Below, piece by piece: positions 44,902-57,601 of a DNA stretch of 64,000 nucleotides. Every line of letters begins with the position of its first letter. Position 1 is the stretch's first letter. The notes below the pieces were generated by a model. The model was not told the origin of the DNA, made no database searches, and saw only the letters and a list, made by a program, of their open reading frames with translations. Origin of the DNA: Amia ocellicauda (lineage: Eukaryota > Chordata > Actinopteri > Amiiformes > Amiidae); NCBI RefSeq assembly GCF_036373705.1, contig NW_027102662.1, forward strand, positions 124,001 to 188,000. The letters are read 5' to 3'. A program made the position numbers and the translations under genes.

Positions 44902-45748
44902 TTAATAATGTACAAACTGTTTCAGGGGTCGAAAATGTAGTTTGACAATAACTTTACTGAAGCGGAAGGGTACGTTGATATTCTGATCCGATTTTACTTC
45001 GATCGTGATGTTGTCAAATTGGGTCTTTGAGACTGGTACGTAGTGTGGCTTGTCATAAGTAATTGTGACCATGTCATTGCTTTTACCTTTAATAAGTACA
45101 TTTCTCAAAAGGGGGACATAACTATCCCCGACCCTCTGGTGGGTTATGATATCCGTATACACATAAAGAGTGTAAAAGCCGCCCCACCACTTCTGAGAAC
45201 CTGCTCTCTGTGTCAGAATAGATCCCAAATATACGCCCCAGTTGGCCGCTGGTTTGAATGCTAATACCTGGTTTTGACACCTTGTACACTCTGTTTTTAA
45301 TAGGGTTGTAATATAGCTTGATGTTGGGGGTGCCTTCTGAGAACTGTTTATGCATCTCATCTAATATTTTATCCACATTGTCATAATAACCTCCTTGTAT
45401 CGTGAATGTCCATTGACTCTTTTTAACATCATCAAAAATGGCGAAGGTGGCATCCTTATCTTGTAAAACAGCCCAAGTGTAAGGATACTGTATTTCCGCC
45501 AACCCCACTTCCCACGACCCCCTTAGATCTATAGATTTTCCAAATTGTACCGTGTAACTGGATATTTCATTTTTAGGGTATATATCGAGAGAGGCGTTAC
45601 TGGGTAGAGTCACGTAGAAGCCTCCTGATTCCATCTTGAGTATCGAAAGTAATGCCCACAACACACCCGCGGGCAAGTTGTTATAAGGATTGAATATCGC
45701 AAACCTGTTGTTCCGGGACCCAACTATTGAACTTTTCAGGCCATCCAA
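44902..45748 (-). pseudogene. mCP: Penton-like minor capsid gene, broken
   Basis: Same gene and overlap as in copy B. Broken. Confidence 0.8.
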
Positions 45749-46772
45749 GCCATTTCATCAACACATATTTTTTCCGGTTCTGGGTTTTTTCAGCTAATAT
45801 CTTTTCAACTCTGTATACACTGTCTTTACCCACAATAATTTTTTGTAACTCGGCTTCGTAAAACGTTCCTTCTATATCCTCCCCGTCATAGTCTTTTAAC
45901 CGGTACACGGGTGGGTCTCTAGCCAACTGTTCGGTAACTGTAAAATATTCGTCAGAAAATGTTTCTTCATAACCTTTGGCAAAAGTACTCCTTAGCTTTG
46001 AAACGCGAACCACATCACCGATGTTGAACTTATAAGTAGTTTTTCCCTTCTTAATAAATGGTCCGTATAATTTTTTATAGACCTTAAAAGAATTACTTTG
46101 ATCAACATCTTTAGGCTTCATTTTAATACTGGTGTGATACCCTTGGTTGTAAGCATCGATAAAATCCTGAACTTTATCAAAATACTTGAACGTGTTGACC
46201 GCTGTAAAATATCTCCACATTTTGGTCTTTATGGTGCGGTTAAACCTCTCCACTACCGATGCCCTAAGCTCATTACCGGTGGTGAAATGATGTATTTTGT
46301 GTCTCTTCAGTAGATTCTGAAATTCTCTGTTGAGAAACTCTTTTCCTTTATCAGTCTGCAGTTTTTTAGGACATCGACCCTGGGACAATATATCCTCAAA
46401 GGCCCTTGTCACCGCCCGACCTGTTTTATTATGTAGAATGCGAGCCCAGGCATATTTTGATAACACATCGATACACATCAACATCAATTTGTGACCATTG
46501 TTATGTTTTGATAAATTTGACATATCGACTAGATCCATTTGCCATTGTGAGTCTATGTCAGTTGCATATACGCGGTTTCTTTTAAAGTTAATCCTGAGAG
46601 GTTTATGTTAGGTATAGGCGTCTTGTTCCCGTAACCATTCTGAAACAACCACATCATTAACCTTCACTCCGGCCTCAGCGAGTCCTCTTTAAAAACCCTT
46701 CTTACCCGCCAAACCCCCAATCTTGGCTGGGTTGTAGTATAGTTCCTGCATTTGGGGAGCTTGCCGAGTCAT
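45681..46772 (-). pseudogene. INT: Chromodomain integrase, broken
   Basis: The DDE core and chromodomain are open over most of the length, but the N-terminal part is broken. Confidence 0.87.
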
Positions 46773-46944
46773 TCTGTCAAATAACCACACAGACCCACAC
46801 TATGCGCAAAGTTTTTATACAAGGTTTTTTATTCAACTTCAGGAGAGCAGATACCCCTTTTAAGACATTTGAGAAAAGTATAACATACACAACAATTTTT
46901 TCTACGGTCCAGACAAAATGAAATCAGATGATTGGTTACTTGAT

Positions 46945-47337
46945 CTATATCAACAAATATACCTGTTTCTTTATCTTGTAGGCACACACCTCAGTTACAT
47001 ATGTAAATAAAACAACATTATGACCTATTTTAAAATTAAACAGAGGTGTATTAAACATGCTCAGTAAAAGGTCATACAGATGTTGATGAAATGGCCTAAT
47101 ATCATTCTTGGCCCCCTTGAGCCCTTCATCCCAGTGTTCGTACCCCCCGGTCTTTGTTACAGCAGCCATTCACTTTTCCAGGTTTGAAAGTTGATCCTCA
47201 TCGATGGTTAAATCTGTAGAGAAAAGGCTCGCGTTGGCTACTTTTCTGTCAAGCACATGGTGTAATAGCGCTCTCAGGTTAGCTGCAGAGTGTTGATGAC
47301 AGAACCAGTTGCAGAAGCAGTCCAGAACATTCCCCAT
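46945..47337 (-). pseudogene. Small Bcl-2-like gene, broken
   Basis: Counterpart of 62928-63320. Broken. Confidence 0.48.
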
Positions 47338-47349
47338 GTTCAAAGTCCC

Positions 47350-48198
47350 TTAGTTCAGGTCAGAGTCTGAATCAGTGGCGTAGATGTCGAATTCTTCGTC
47401 GCTGCCCCCAGCTTTAACTTCTTTACGGAAGAAATAAGCTTTTAGCTTGCCAGCGGTTTTTCTACTCGGCTCATCCAGGTCATTGAGCAGCTGCCCAAGT
47501 TTCTCTATTATAAACGGCTCCTTTTTCAGCTCCAGCAAAATCTCATCTATGATTTTCTGGACTTGTCCCACAGTGACATGTATGTGGGAGTAAGAGAGCG
47601 CCTTGATTAGTGCCGGTTTCAGCCACGGTTTGTTCAGTCTTCTGTAAAACACATTGAAATAGAACAGGAAATAGTAACGGTCTGGTTCAAACAAACAACT
47701 GTGTCTCAACTGACTGGGGTGATTCACTTCACACCCCCGACAGACTTCTTTCAGAGCTCGGTCGATGAGAGCACTCAGAATATACACCAGGGTGCTTTTA
47801 ACCACTCTGCTTACTTGGTCACATACCCCGGGCATAAATCCTGCGTCTTCATCACGCCCCCGGGACAGTCCGATGCTCATTGGGTCGCCTGGTGGTTTGT
47901 GGGGTGTTTCTCCATCCATTGGACTGACCCCCTCCTGAGACGCACAGACGGTAGACAGTTCGGCAAAATCGAGGCCCTCCATGAGCTCCAGAGGCTGGGG
48001 ATCCCCGAGACTCATTTGGACATCCATCGCACCGCATGTTGTTTCGTCCTGAGGGACCGGGGTCTGAGGTCTTGGAGAGTAACCACAGTCAAAGGGTTCC
48101 AGAGTGTATACAAAATATGGGGAATAGAACCAGGGGTGATCCCGGGTTTGAAGAGGCCTGTAGAGCCTGTCGACGTCCGCAGCTTTCGGGTAAGACAT
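47350..48198 (-). CDS. 282-residue protein with Cys/His motif and acidic tail
   Basis: Open copy of the gene at 2072-2920, with the same TATA-like box and TGACGTA site upstream. The Cys/His motif is unchanged. Confidence 0.6.
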   Translation of the reverse strand: MSYPKAADVDRLYRPLQTRDHPWFYSPYFVYTLEPFDCGYSPRPQTPVPQDETTCGAMDVQMSLGDPQPLELMEGLDFAELSTVCASQEGVSPMDGETPHKPPGDPMSIGLSRGRDEDAGFMPGVCDQVSRVVKSTLVYILSALIDRALKEVCRGCEVNHPSQLRHSCLFEPDRYYFLFYFNVFYRRLNKPWLKPALIKALSYSHIHVTVGQVQKIIDEILLELKKEPFIIEKLGQLLNDLDEPSRKTAGKLKAYFFRKEVKAGGSDEEFDIYATDSDSDLN

Positions 48199-48301
48199 TC
48201 TCTTTAATTTTAAACCATGAATGAATTGTTGCACCTTTTATCCTATCTCTTCACTACGTCACGACACACCGCCCTCTTAGAAGAGAGTAGCCCCTGAGCC
48301 G

Positions 48302-48706
48302 TCAGACCCCCCTCCAAAACCCCACACGTCGTCTGTTGTAGTTCTGCAAGCTTTCCCATTCACACCTTTCAAAACCCTGAGTCGGAGACTCCATTTCGCA
48401 TTCTCTTGGACCCTCTTGCAAGCCTTCTAGAGTCTTATCCACAAGCCCCAGATCTCTCCAGGCCATCACCTTCAACCAGTCCTCATAAGAGTATTCAATT
48501 ACCGTCTCAAAAGGTTCCAACGTACCCTCCTTCTCTCCCAAAGCAAAAAGCTCCACTCCAACATAGCTGGGATCCCTTTTAAAGCGGTAACCCCGTCGAG
48601 CCCCCCAGAACAACACCCAGGAGCGTTCAATCTTCAAATTGGTGAGTACAGGAACCCTTGCCCGGGATTGTTTCTTGCGGGGTTTCATGTTGATGTCGCT
48701 GGACAT
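48302..48706 (-). pseudogene. PC4-like gene, broken short form
   Basis: Same short form as 21816-22220. The PC4-like segment is kept. Broken. Confidence 0.55.
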
Positions 48707-48824
48707 GTTGAAGAAGCGGGATGTTTCAGATGCTGAGAATTAAAGAGGTATTGCCTAAAAGAAGCGCGGGTTCTTAAATAGAGAGGAGAGTTTCGGGGCG
48801 TTGCCTTCAGAGGGGTGGGGGTAT

Positions 48825-49009
48825 TTATGGGTGGCCTTGTTGTTCAGGGTTTTATGGGTGCACACTTTCTGACGGATATGACGTAGGAATAATTAAGGAA
48901 ATAACTCTACCTAAAATCACGCCCCCCAATTATGACGTAGGAATATTAATAAGCTTAGGGCATACGTCATAACAAAATAGGCCGCGCCCAAAAAACCCTA
49001 CTATCTACT
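48825..49009 (-). repeat. Right terminal inverted repeat of copy D
   Basis: 185 bp, near-identical to 22339-22523. Followed by CTTATG and the same array sequence. Confidence 0.93.
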
Positions 49010-49684
49010 CTTATGTAGTTGAAGGCGCAGTATAGCTCTCATAGTCTGGTGGTGACGGAAGACCACCAGCCGTTTGAACAAGCCATTCAGCATCACCTTG
49101 TTGGGTTAAGTGCAGGCACTGTCAGAGCGCAGGGCGTCCTGCCTTTGAAAGAGTTTCCGAAGTGTCCTGATGTGCCCTTTAGCAATGCCAAACAGGTCTG
49201 TGAAAATGGCATCCTTTCGCCGCACTTCTCACAGCCTAGCCGACCTGAAACACCTGAGCCCGTTTTACCAGCAGGCTTTAACGGTAACCATTTGAAGCAA
49301 GAGGCAGCGGTGTCAGTTTCCGTAGTGTAGTGGTTATCACGTTCGCCTAACGCGCGAAAGGTCCCCGGTTCGAAACCGGGCGGAAACAGCCTACTGTGGG
49401 CTGGCCCTTTTCGTCATGCTTGCCCTCGTGGTTCCCCGGAGGCGGTGGGTGTCTTTTCTTCATTGGAGTGCCCGCAATCGATGCACTCAGAGCGTCCGTC
49501 CGTCGACAGGTTGAAATTGTAAACGCTGGTGTAGCCACTTTTAATTAAAATCTGATGATGATGATGATGATGATGTTGTTGTTGTTGTTCTTGTTGTTGT
49601 TGTTCTTGTTGTCATCGTGGTCGCCGTCATTATTATTGTTAAAGTAAAGCAGTAGTTAGATTTGTTGCTACCGTAAGGTGTAGA
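49010..49684. repeat. tRNA-Val repeat array, segment 4
   Basis: Shortest array stretch, with one AAC-type tRNA unit and a TGA/TTG microsatellite (49552-49615). Its last 450 bp closely match 24640-25093, including the junction to the Polinton. Confidence 0.85.
49316..49388 (+). tRNA. tRNA-Val(AAC)
   Basis: 73-nt tRNA-Val with anticodon AAC. The D loop matches the usual vertebrate form; the anticodon loop has G at position 37. A TTTT run lies about 20 nt downstream. Good candidate for a working gene. Confidence 0.78.
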
Positions 49685-50260
49685 AGACAACAGTTGGTAT
49701 GGCGTGTGATATCAAAACATTCAGAATACTTTTAACCTATATAATTTATAAGCTTTGTAAAATAAACCCAAATATCTCTTTTGCGGGGATAAACGCTGTT
49801 CTGAGTAGTTTGTGACTTGTTTAATACCAAACAAAGCATCGCTATAAAAAAAAAAAAAAAAATCACTGTAAAAGCGCTAGTTATTTTTGATCTTTATAGT
49901 TATTTTCTAGGCTCAGGTTGTTTTTTAGCGCTTATAAAGGCCTGAAATATTCTTAGTGGTTGTTGACTATAGGTCTTGATGCTTAAAAATGTTTTTTTGA
50001 GAGACCAAAAGGTTCTAATAAAAGTTTAGAGTAGAGAGGAGAGAGATCGTCTCCATCTTGGTTTCTATTTGAAATTTGATGCAGTGTCATTTTATTGGTT
50101 GGTTTTGATATGTTAATTGGTAACAGGGTGGCACAAAGGCCAGACCAGAACAATGCCTTACAAACAGATCCGGCATGTGGCCATCAGTATAAGTATGAAG
50201 GTCTGGTCTTCAGCTCGACAGACTCATACTGACCTTTCGATTTAAGACTAAAGATCAACA
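49685..50260. other. Left non-coding remnant of copy E
   Basis: Equivalent of 25094-25668, with the TATAAG box kept. No gene seen. Confidence 0.6.
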
Positions 50261-52301
50261 ATGTCCGGAAACAACATCAGCGATTCGATTTAAACGAGTT
50301 TTTAGGCAAGTCTTCAGATTATTTTCATTGACTCAGAGCGTGTTGTGTGCATGTATTGTAAATAAGGCTATAACATCTGTTTTAAGTTCTGTAAAATTAT
50401 TTTTCAACCAGTCAACAGGAGTTAATTCCCAACGCTGAGGAGATCATCTGGAACAACGACGGTAAGATTTTTGTGTTTGCGCTCATGGGTTCTTATGCAT
50501 GGGTGTGTGTGGTTTTGAAGCGGCTCATTAGAGTTATGAAAACGTTTTAATATATATTAATGCCGGTCTCTTTAATTACACAGAAACTATCGAAAGGCCT
50601 GTGATTAATGTCTCCGAGGATCGACCAAGAGAAGTGGTTGTCCCTAGACAGGCTGTCTGCCGACCGGGTAAGAACTAAACCCCTGTTTGTTTGTATAACG
50701 TTTCTGTAAGATGTTTGAGTCCAGTTTTGTTAATTTTAAAAAATTATCCTGTCTAACAGTATTAAGAAACGTGGTTCGAGACAACGAAAGGCCTTCCACA
50801 TCGAGGGCTTGTTTCGTTTTACCTTCGAGAACCGTAACCTTTCAAGAATCTGAAAGGCCGTTAGCCCCGGTATCTGATAGCTGTGAGTATATGTCTGCAG
50901 CCTGTAAGAGGTTAAAGCTTTTTATAAAGCGGTGTGGTTAAAGGTTAAACATGTCTCTTACCTTCACAGCGGTGCAAAAAGCTAAACCAGCCGAAAAACA
51001 TAAGAAACGATTATTCTGTGGAGGTAAGTAAGATCTTTCAAACTTTAATGTTTTTAAAAGGGCTTTGTTTGCCCGTTGATGGCTAATATTTAAGCGATGG
51101 GTGACCGTTTCCTGTAGGGCGGGGGGTTCTGGGAAAGATCTTTAGAAGTCCGGACAGGTCTATGCTTGTTTCTGGGGAACGTGTTTAGAAATGACCGATT
51201 GCCGTACCGTCTGGTTAGGAAGTAAAGACGTCCGAAAGGGTTTAGTAAGTTGTTTGGCTTATCTCCCGCTATTATACTTCTGTTTTAAAGTGGTTGTAGG
51301 AAAAGGCTTGAAGGTGTTCATTGTATTTAATATTTAAACAGATCGTGAAAACATTTGTGAAACAGGAAGTCCCGGGATCAGGAAGCGTTTACACTTGGAA
51401 GGTTCGTTTAAAAATGAAATGTTGTTGTGCGTGTGTGTGTTTTATTAACAATATTACAGTTTTTAAAGAAACATTTAAGAAACAGTTTATTTACAGCGGC
51501 TTCTCTGTTTTACATTTATTATCAAGTCCTAATAAATATATTGTCTGTAAATAATAAGGCGTTGTAGTGAATGTCTAAGGCTATTTTCAAAGGTTTAAAA
51601 AAGCTAAAGGTTTTGAATGTCCTGGACATGTTGTTTTAAGTTTGATTTCTGTCACCGTTTAAAGATGTAAATGTAATGTATATTTTTATTCTTCCCAAGA
51701 CTCTTGGGATAGTCATTCTGTGGATGAGCTATTGAGGACAATTACCCCGTCTAAGTGGGATCAAACATCTTCCCCGGTGAGATCACCGATAGGATCCCCC
51801 ACGGTGGTCTTGGAGACCCCCCAACATCTACTCAGGCCACAGCCTTCTGGGGGTAATTCAACACCCCAGATTCAGCCCGCCGCATTGTCGGGCGGAACAA
51901 ATACAGGCATCCAACAACCTCAGGGGTCGCCGTCAGTCAGGGCTGACACACCACCCAACGACGGCCTGGTTTCAACATCGTCCCCCCAGACCCGTTTCTT
52001 GGCTACAGAAACGCGGAACAGTACCCCGCGCTTGGCCAGGGTGTCACCGCAAAGGCCTTCTTGGTCTCCGTCCATGAGTATACGCTCGCTCCCTGCCTCC
52101 TTCGACCGAGATTTACCGGAGCGACCATCCTTTGAAGCTGAGCCAGGCCACCAGCCCCCGGAGCTACTTCCTGAAGGTCGGCATGAGTTGCTACATACTT
52201 TGTTACAAAATCAAAGACTTGTGTTAGTGGGGCAAAACCTGGTGATAGAGAGCCAAAACACCCTTATTAATACCCTTACTAACGAATTGTACCGTATTTA
52301 A
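50261..52301 (+). pseudogene. Candidate spliced Ser/Pro-rich gene, broken
   Basis: Counterpart of 7790-9831 with the same intron positions. The last block (from about 51700) is open and ends in the same coiled-coil-like segment. Broken elsewhere. Confidence 0.55.
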
Positions 52302-52484
52302 TGTTTTAATAGACACAAAATGCCTTACTATTGTGGGTTGTTGGAAAAATAAAAAATAAATTAAAAAATGTCCTGACTTGGTAAAAGAACTCACAAACTA
52401 AAGGATTATGAACAAGCTAGGGCCCCAAAAAGACCTTCCCGAGAGAACATCCCCGGCCCTGTTGTGAACTCCTCTGATGTCCCA

Positions 52485-55400
52485 ATGAACCTGGAACTAT
52501 TACAAATGATAAATGATTTAAATAACCCCCAATTACCACCGATAGAATGTGAATTAACAGACTTACCGGTGAACCCCGACCTGTTACAGATGGTCAATGA
52601 TCTAAATAACCACCTCCCACCGGTAGCGCTTATAGAGGTTCACCCCCTAGTTCACCCCGATTTGTTTGAAATGGTGGAGGCTTTGGAGGAGCTACCCCGA
52701 CCAAATTCTGCCCCTATTATAAATGATTTGAGACAATTAGAACACAGGATGGCGGCAGAAGCAGCCATCACTATAGAGGAGGGTCTTGACATTAACCGGT
52801 TGGATATCTTTGAAGGACTTTTACAGGCTTTAAATGAGCCTCCTCAAAAAGGGGGTTTTGTAGATGTCAGCAGTGGGGGTGTTCGGAATGTGGAGGGTTC
52901 TGAGACTGATAAGGCTGTGGAGGACATGCTCTGTGAGAATGTAGGGGGTGAAGGCTTTGTTCAAAATGATGATGTGTCCAAGAGTACCAGTGATCCCGTG
53001 ATTATAGATAGACCGGCCTATAACAATTTTGAAATGATTCAGCGTTTTAATTTTGCAGAACTTTTAAATTGTGACAATTATGCAGAAATATTTGTCAACA
53101 TACACGAGGCCTTGCAGAAAATGCTTGAACAGGTTGCTGAAAGGGTCAGACCTCGAGATGTTGTACAGTTAGAACTCAGAGGGGATGATTTGTTTAGCAA
53201 CCTATCTGTAATGCTGAGTGGAGATAATTTAGACGTCTGGCTAAAATCGAAGCGTTATTGCAAAGTAACGCAGCCATCTTAGCTGATGAAAGTCTGTCTC
53301 TGGTAATGAATGTGGTTCGTAACCCTGAGGGTGGGGCGCTTAGATGACTGTCGAAATGCTTGAAGAACGACATAATTAGGACCAAGCTCAGGCAATTAGT
53401 GGTGAGTTCCAGTGGGGACAATAAGCTCTGTTTTGCTTACAGTTTAATAAAACTACTCACCCCCGACATGCCTGAACCCCAAGCTCTGCAAGAGGCTTTA
53501 ATGCTTCATCAGAGGGCCGGCTTAAACTCTCAACAGATGGTTGCCTTTTCAGACATCACCAAGTTTGAGGAGTTGTTGTCTTTAAAAATTGTTGTGTGGT
53601 ACCGTTGTGAGGTAAAGGAAGTATTTGTGAAATTTCAGACACATCCTGAAACCCATACACAGACACTGTTTCTCTTCCTAAGTGATAGTCATTACTTTGG
53701 AATAAAGAGTTTGACGGCTTTTTTGGGTTGTTCGTATGTTTGTCATTGGTGTTATAAGGCCTTCAATGATAAGCTTAAGCACCGCTGTGACGGTTACTGT
53801 AACGTCTGTTTCAATCCGCAATGTCGTAAGGGTTTGGCCCCTACCATCCGATGTAAAGATTGCTTAAGGATTTGTCTCTCAGCGTTCTGTTTTTCCGAGC
53901 ATAAGGTACAGAGGGCCGCTGCTGAGAGGGGTTAAAAAATGGAGTTATTGTGATCAAACTAAATGTTGCCCGCAGTGTTGCCTCCAGTACCGTTTTCATG
54001 AGGTTAAACCACACAAATGTCTGGAGCCGAGATGCAGGATCTGTAATGCTGATTTAACCCCGGGGTCCGAACACCAGTGCTTTATTCAGCCGGTTAAAAA
54101 GGAGCCGCCGCACAACTGGTATGTCTTTTTTGATTTTGAATGCCGGCAAGAAAACGGGGTCCACGTTGCTAATTATATACACTGTATTGACATGTTGGAT
54201 CGTGAGTGGTCAGCTAGCGGTGAGAGTTGTGTCAGGGATTTCTTTACGCGGTATCGAGGTCCAAAATACCTCAATTACACATTTATTGCCCACAATGCTA
54301 AGGGTTATGATTCTTACATTTTGATGAAGTATCTGGTGGAAAATGGGGTGACCCCAAGAATAATAGCTCAGGGTAGCAAGATCATGTGTTTCACCGACGA
54401 AGCTTTCAACTAACGTTACATAGACTTGTTAAATTTCCTCCCCATGAAATTGAGCGCTTTGCCTAAGGCTCTGGGTTTTGAGGCTCAGAAGAAAGGTTGG
54501 TTCTGCCATTTTTTTAATACTAAGGACACTCAAAATTATCAAGGGTCCTACCCGCCCGCCTCTTATTATGGGGCTGATACTATGATGTCTCATGAGAGGG
54601 AGGAATTCTTTAAATGGTACAATACGGTTAAGTGAGGTGTTTTTGATTTCCGAGAAGAGATGGCCGCTTATTGTAAAAATGATGTGGTGATCCTTAAAGA
54701 AGCCTGTGTGCGTTTCTGCGCCGAGGTTATCAACACATCGGGTCTCAACCCTTTGCAAAGTGTGACCATAGCGTCTCTCTGCATGAAAATGTATCGGTCC
54801 AATTTCTTGCAGAAAAACACTATAGCGGTCACCACTTCTGACAACTATCGTGCTAGACAAAAGAACTTTTCGACTGTCTCCATACAGTGGGTGGAATACC
54901 TGAGTGCCCGGGATAACATCTTCATCAGACATGCTTTAAATCAAGGGGAAGTAAAAATGGGGCCTTACTACTTAGACGGTTTTAGCGACGTGTCCGGGCG
55001 GCGTACCGCTTATGAGTTTGCCGGTTGTATTTACCATGGCTGTCCTCAGTGCTTTGACCCAAACACCTTTAACCCCGTAACACTAAAACTCTGCGGTGAT
55101 ATGTACTATGATTTCCAGGAACGAATTGAAACTTTAAAAAACACCTATGGTTTGAAAGTGCTGGTGATTTGGGAACACGAGTGGACGACCCTGAAGCAAC
55201 AGGATGCGGGGGTACAACGGTTTATGGAAACCTTGGACTTTCCTGAATGTCTAGAGCCCCGGGATGCGTTATTTGGGGGTTGTACCAATGCCCTCTGTTT
55301 ACATTATGAGGTAAAGGAGGGTGAGAGAGTAGATTACTATGATTTCACCAGTCTGTACCCTTATGTCAACAAGACCAAAATGTACCCGGTGGGGCGTCCA

Positions 55401-56596
55401 ACCATTGTTTATCGTGACTTTCTCGAAATCGGACATTACTTTAGTTTGATCAAAGTCACCATGTACCCTCCTCGCGAGCTGTTCTTACCCGTGTTGCCTT
55501 ACAGGTGTTCGGGAAAATTGATGTTCCCTCTGTGTAGAACGTGTGTGGAAACTGAAAATCAAACTACCTCTTGTCTGCACAGTGATGAAGAGAGAGCGCT
55601 GACGGGTGTCTGGTGTAGCATTGAGCTTGACAAGGCGGTGGAGAAAGGTTACAGAGTCGGTAAGGTGTATGAGGTTTGGCATTTTTCTGAAAAAACTGAT
55701 ACTCTTTTTGCTGATTACATTATGATCCATCTGAAAGGGAAACAGGAGGCATCGGGCTATCCCTCATGGTGTGTTGACTCCGCGGCCAAAGAGCGATACG
55801 TTCAGCAATATTTTGAAAAGGAAGGGATCCGTCTAGAGCCGGGGAACATAACTGTAAACCCCGCCAAGAGACAAATGTCCAAACTGATTTTAAACAGTCT
55901 GTGGGGTAAGTTTGGGGAAAGAAATTACCGTCTAAACACAACCTTGATTAAAACCCCTGAACTGTTCATAGAATTTATGTTTTCCAAACAACATGCAGTA
56001 TCACACTTTCAATTCTTAAATGACCACGTGGCACAGGTCCAGTGGAGGGCCCCTAAAGATTTCCCCACCAAACAGGGGAACGTTAATGTTTTCATAGCGG
56101 TTTTTACCACGGCTTACGCCCGGCTTGAACTGTACAACTTAATGGATCAGTTGCAGGAACGCACGCTCTATCATGATACTGACTCTGTAATCTTTGTCAC
56201 CAGGCCAGGGGATTGGGTCCCTCCCCTCGGGGACTACCTTGGGGAGTTAACGAGCGAACTAGATCCTCAGGACCACATAGTGGAGTTTGTTTCAGGGGGT
56301 CCTAAGACTTACGCATACAGAACGGCTGCGGGTAAGACCTGTATGAAAGTTAAGGGTTTCACTCTGAACCATTGTAACAACAAGCTCATTAACATCAAGT
56401 CTCTGACGACCCTGGTAGAAAGTTATGTAACGAGAAAGACGCGCCTCCTCGTGAGATTATTACAGCCGGAAATCAGATCTATCGCAATAAAAAGGGGTAC
56501 ACGTTGGAAAATAGATCACTAAACAAACGGTTCAGAGTGGTGTACAATAAAAGAGTGTTGAAGACTGATTATACCACTCTGCCTTATGGATATTAG
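52485..56596 (+). pseudogene. pPolB: Protein-primed DNA polymerase B, broken
   Basis: The long C-terminal part with motifs A, B and C reads clearly. Broken, with several breaks, some shared with copies B and C. Confidence 0.9.
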
Positions 56597-57257
56597 CGGT
56601 GGTTTTGATAACAGACTTCAACACCCTTTCTCCTGTATTATAGCCGGTCCCTCCAATTCGGGGCAGAGCTATCTTATAAAGAACATCATAGAAGATGTGG
56701 ACGCAACCGTGTCCCAAGCTCTTGACAACATAGTGTGGTGTTACTCTTGCTGGCAACCTCTCTACGATGATTTGGCTTCGAAAAAAAATAATCTGAAATT
56801 TGTGCAAGGTCTCCCCGCCTCGTTGTGTGGTGATGACTTGTTCCCGCCCGGTCAAACTAACCTAGTGATCCTTGATGACCTGATGGAGCAGGCCGGTGAC
56901 AACAGTGAAGTGGAAAAAGCTTTCACAAAGTACACTCATCATAGGAATTTAAGTATTATTTATTTAGTTCAAAATCTATTTTTTCAAGGTAAAAAAAGCC
57001 GCACTATTAATTTATATGCCAATGATATAATTATTTTTAAAAACCCCAGAGATAAACTACAGGTCACCGTCTTGGCTCGTCAAATGTACCCTAACCAGAC
57101 CAAGTTCTCTTTGGAGGCATTTGAGGATGCCACCAAAAAACCCTACGGGTACTTGATTGCGGACTTAAAAGCACAAACCCCAGAAGACTTTCGCCTCAGA
57201 ACAGGTTTGTGCCCGCCCGATTGGCCGGCAGTGTATGTGCTAAAGAAAAGGAAATAA
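56586..57257 (+). CDS. ATP: Packaging ATPase, open frame
   Basis: 223-residue frame, same overlap with the polymerase gene. Open, but part of a fossil copy; activity is not implied. Confidence 0.85.
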   Translation: MDISGGFDNRLQHPFSCIIAGPSNSGQSYLIKNIIEDVDATVSQALDNIVWCYSCWQPLYDDLASKKNNLKFVQGLPASLCGDDLFPPGQTNLVILDDLMEQAGDNSEVEKAFTKYTHHRNLSIIYLVQNLFFQGKKSRTINLYANDIIIFKNPRDKLQVTVLARQMYPNQTKFSLEAFEDATKKPYGYLIADLKAQTPEDFRLRTGLCPPDWPAVYVLKKRK

Positions 57258-57263
57258 ATAAGA

Positions 57264-57599
57264 ATGTCTGTTCGGATTAAAAGAAATCTGCCGCTTTTGC
57301 AAATGTTATTTGAGAGGAGCCCGCGCCATAGGAAAGCTGTGCTGGCAGGGGCCCCCTCGGATTTGATCGAGACCCTGTGTGAAATAGCTTTTAACATCTT
57401 ACGCGGTAATATACCCCTAACCCCTTCTCAACATTCTAAACTCAAAAAACAAAAAGCGGTTATCAAGATCATCGCTAATAAGAAGTATTCTATTAAAAGA
57501 AAAAGAAAGAAGATTAATCAAACCGGGGGTTTTATAGGACCGCTGTTGAGCATAGCCGTGCCTTTCCTAACCAGTCTTCTAGCTTCCAGAGTGGGTTAA
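57264..57599 (+). CDS. 111-residue basic protein
   Basis: Identical in length and nearly in sequence to 14794-15129. Looks whole. Confidence 0.68.
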   Translation: MSVRIKRNLPLLQMLFERSPRHRKAVLAGAPSDLIETLCEIAFNILRGNIPLTPSQHSKLKKQKAVIKIIANKKYSIKRKRKKINQTGGFIGPLLSIAVPFLTSLLASRVG

Positions 57600-57601
57600 T
57601 A

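Larger units (their letters stand above)
42745..49009. mobile_element. Polinton copy D, minus-strand half only
   Basis: About 6.3 kb, starting inside the protease gene and ending with a complete right inverted repeat. The spliced gene, polymerase, ATPase and small plus-strand genes are absent. Broken, with about five breaks. It shares the short form of the PC4-like gene, and the CTCTCATAG variant just past the right junction, with copy B. Confidence 0.94.
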
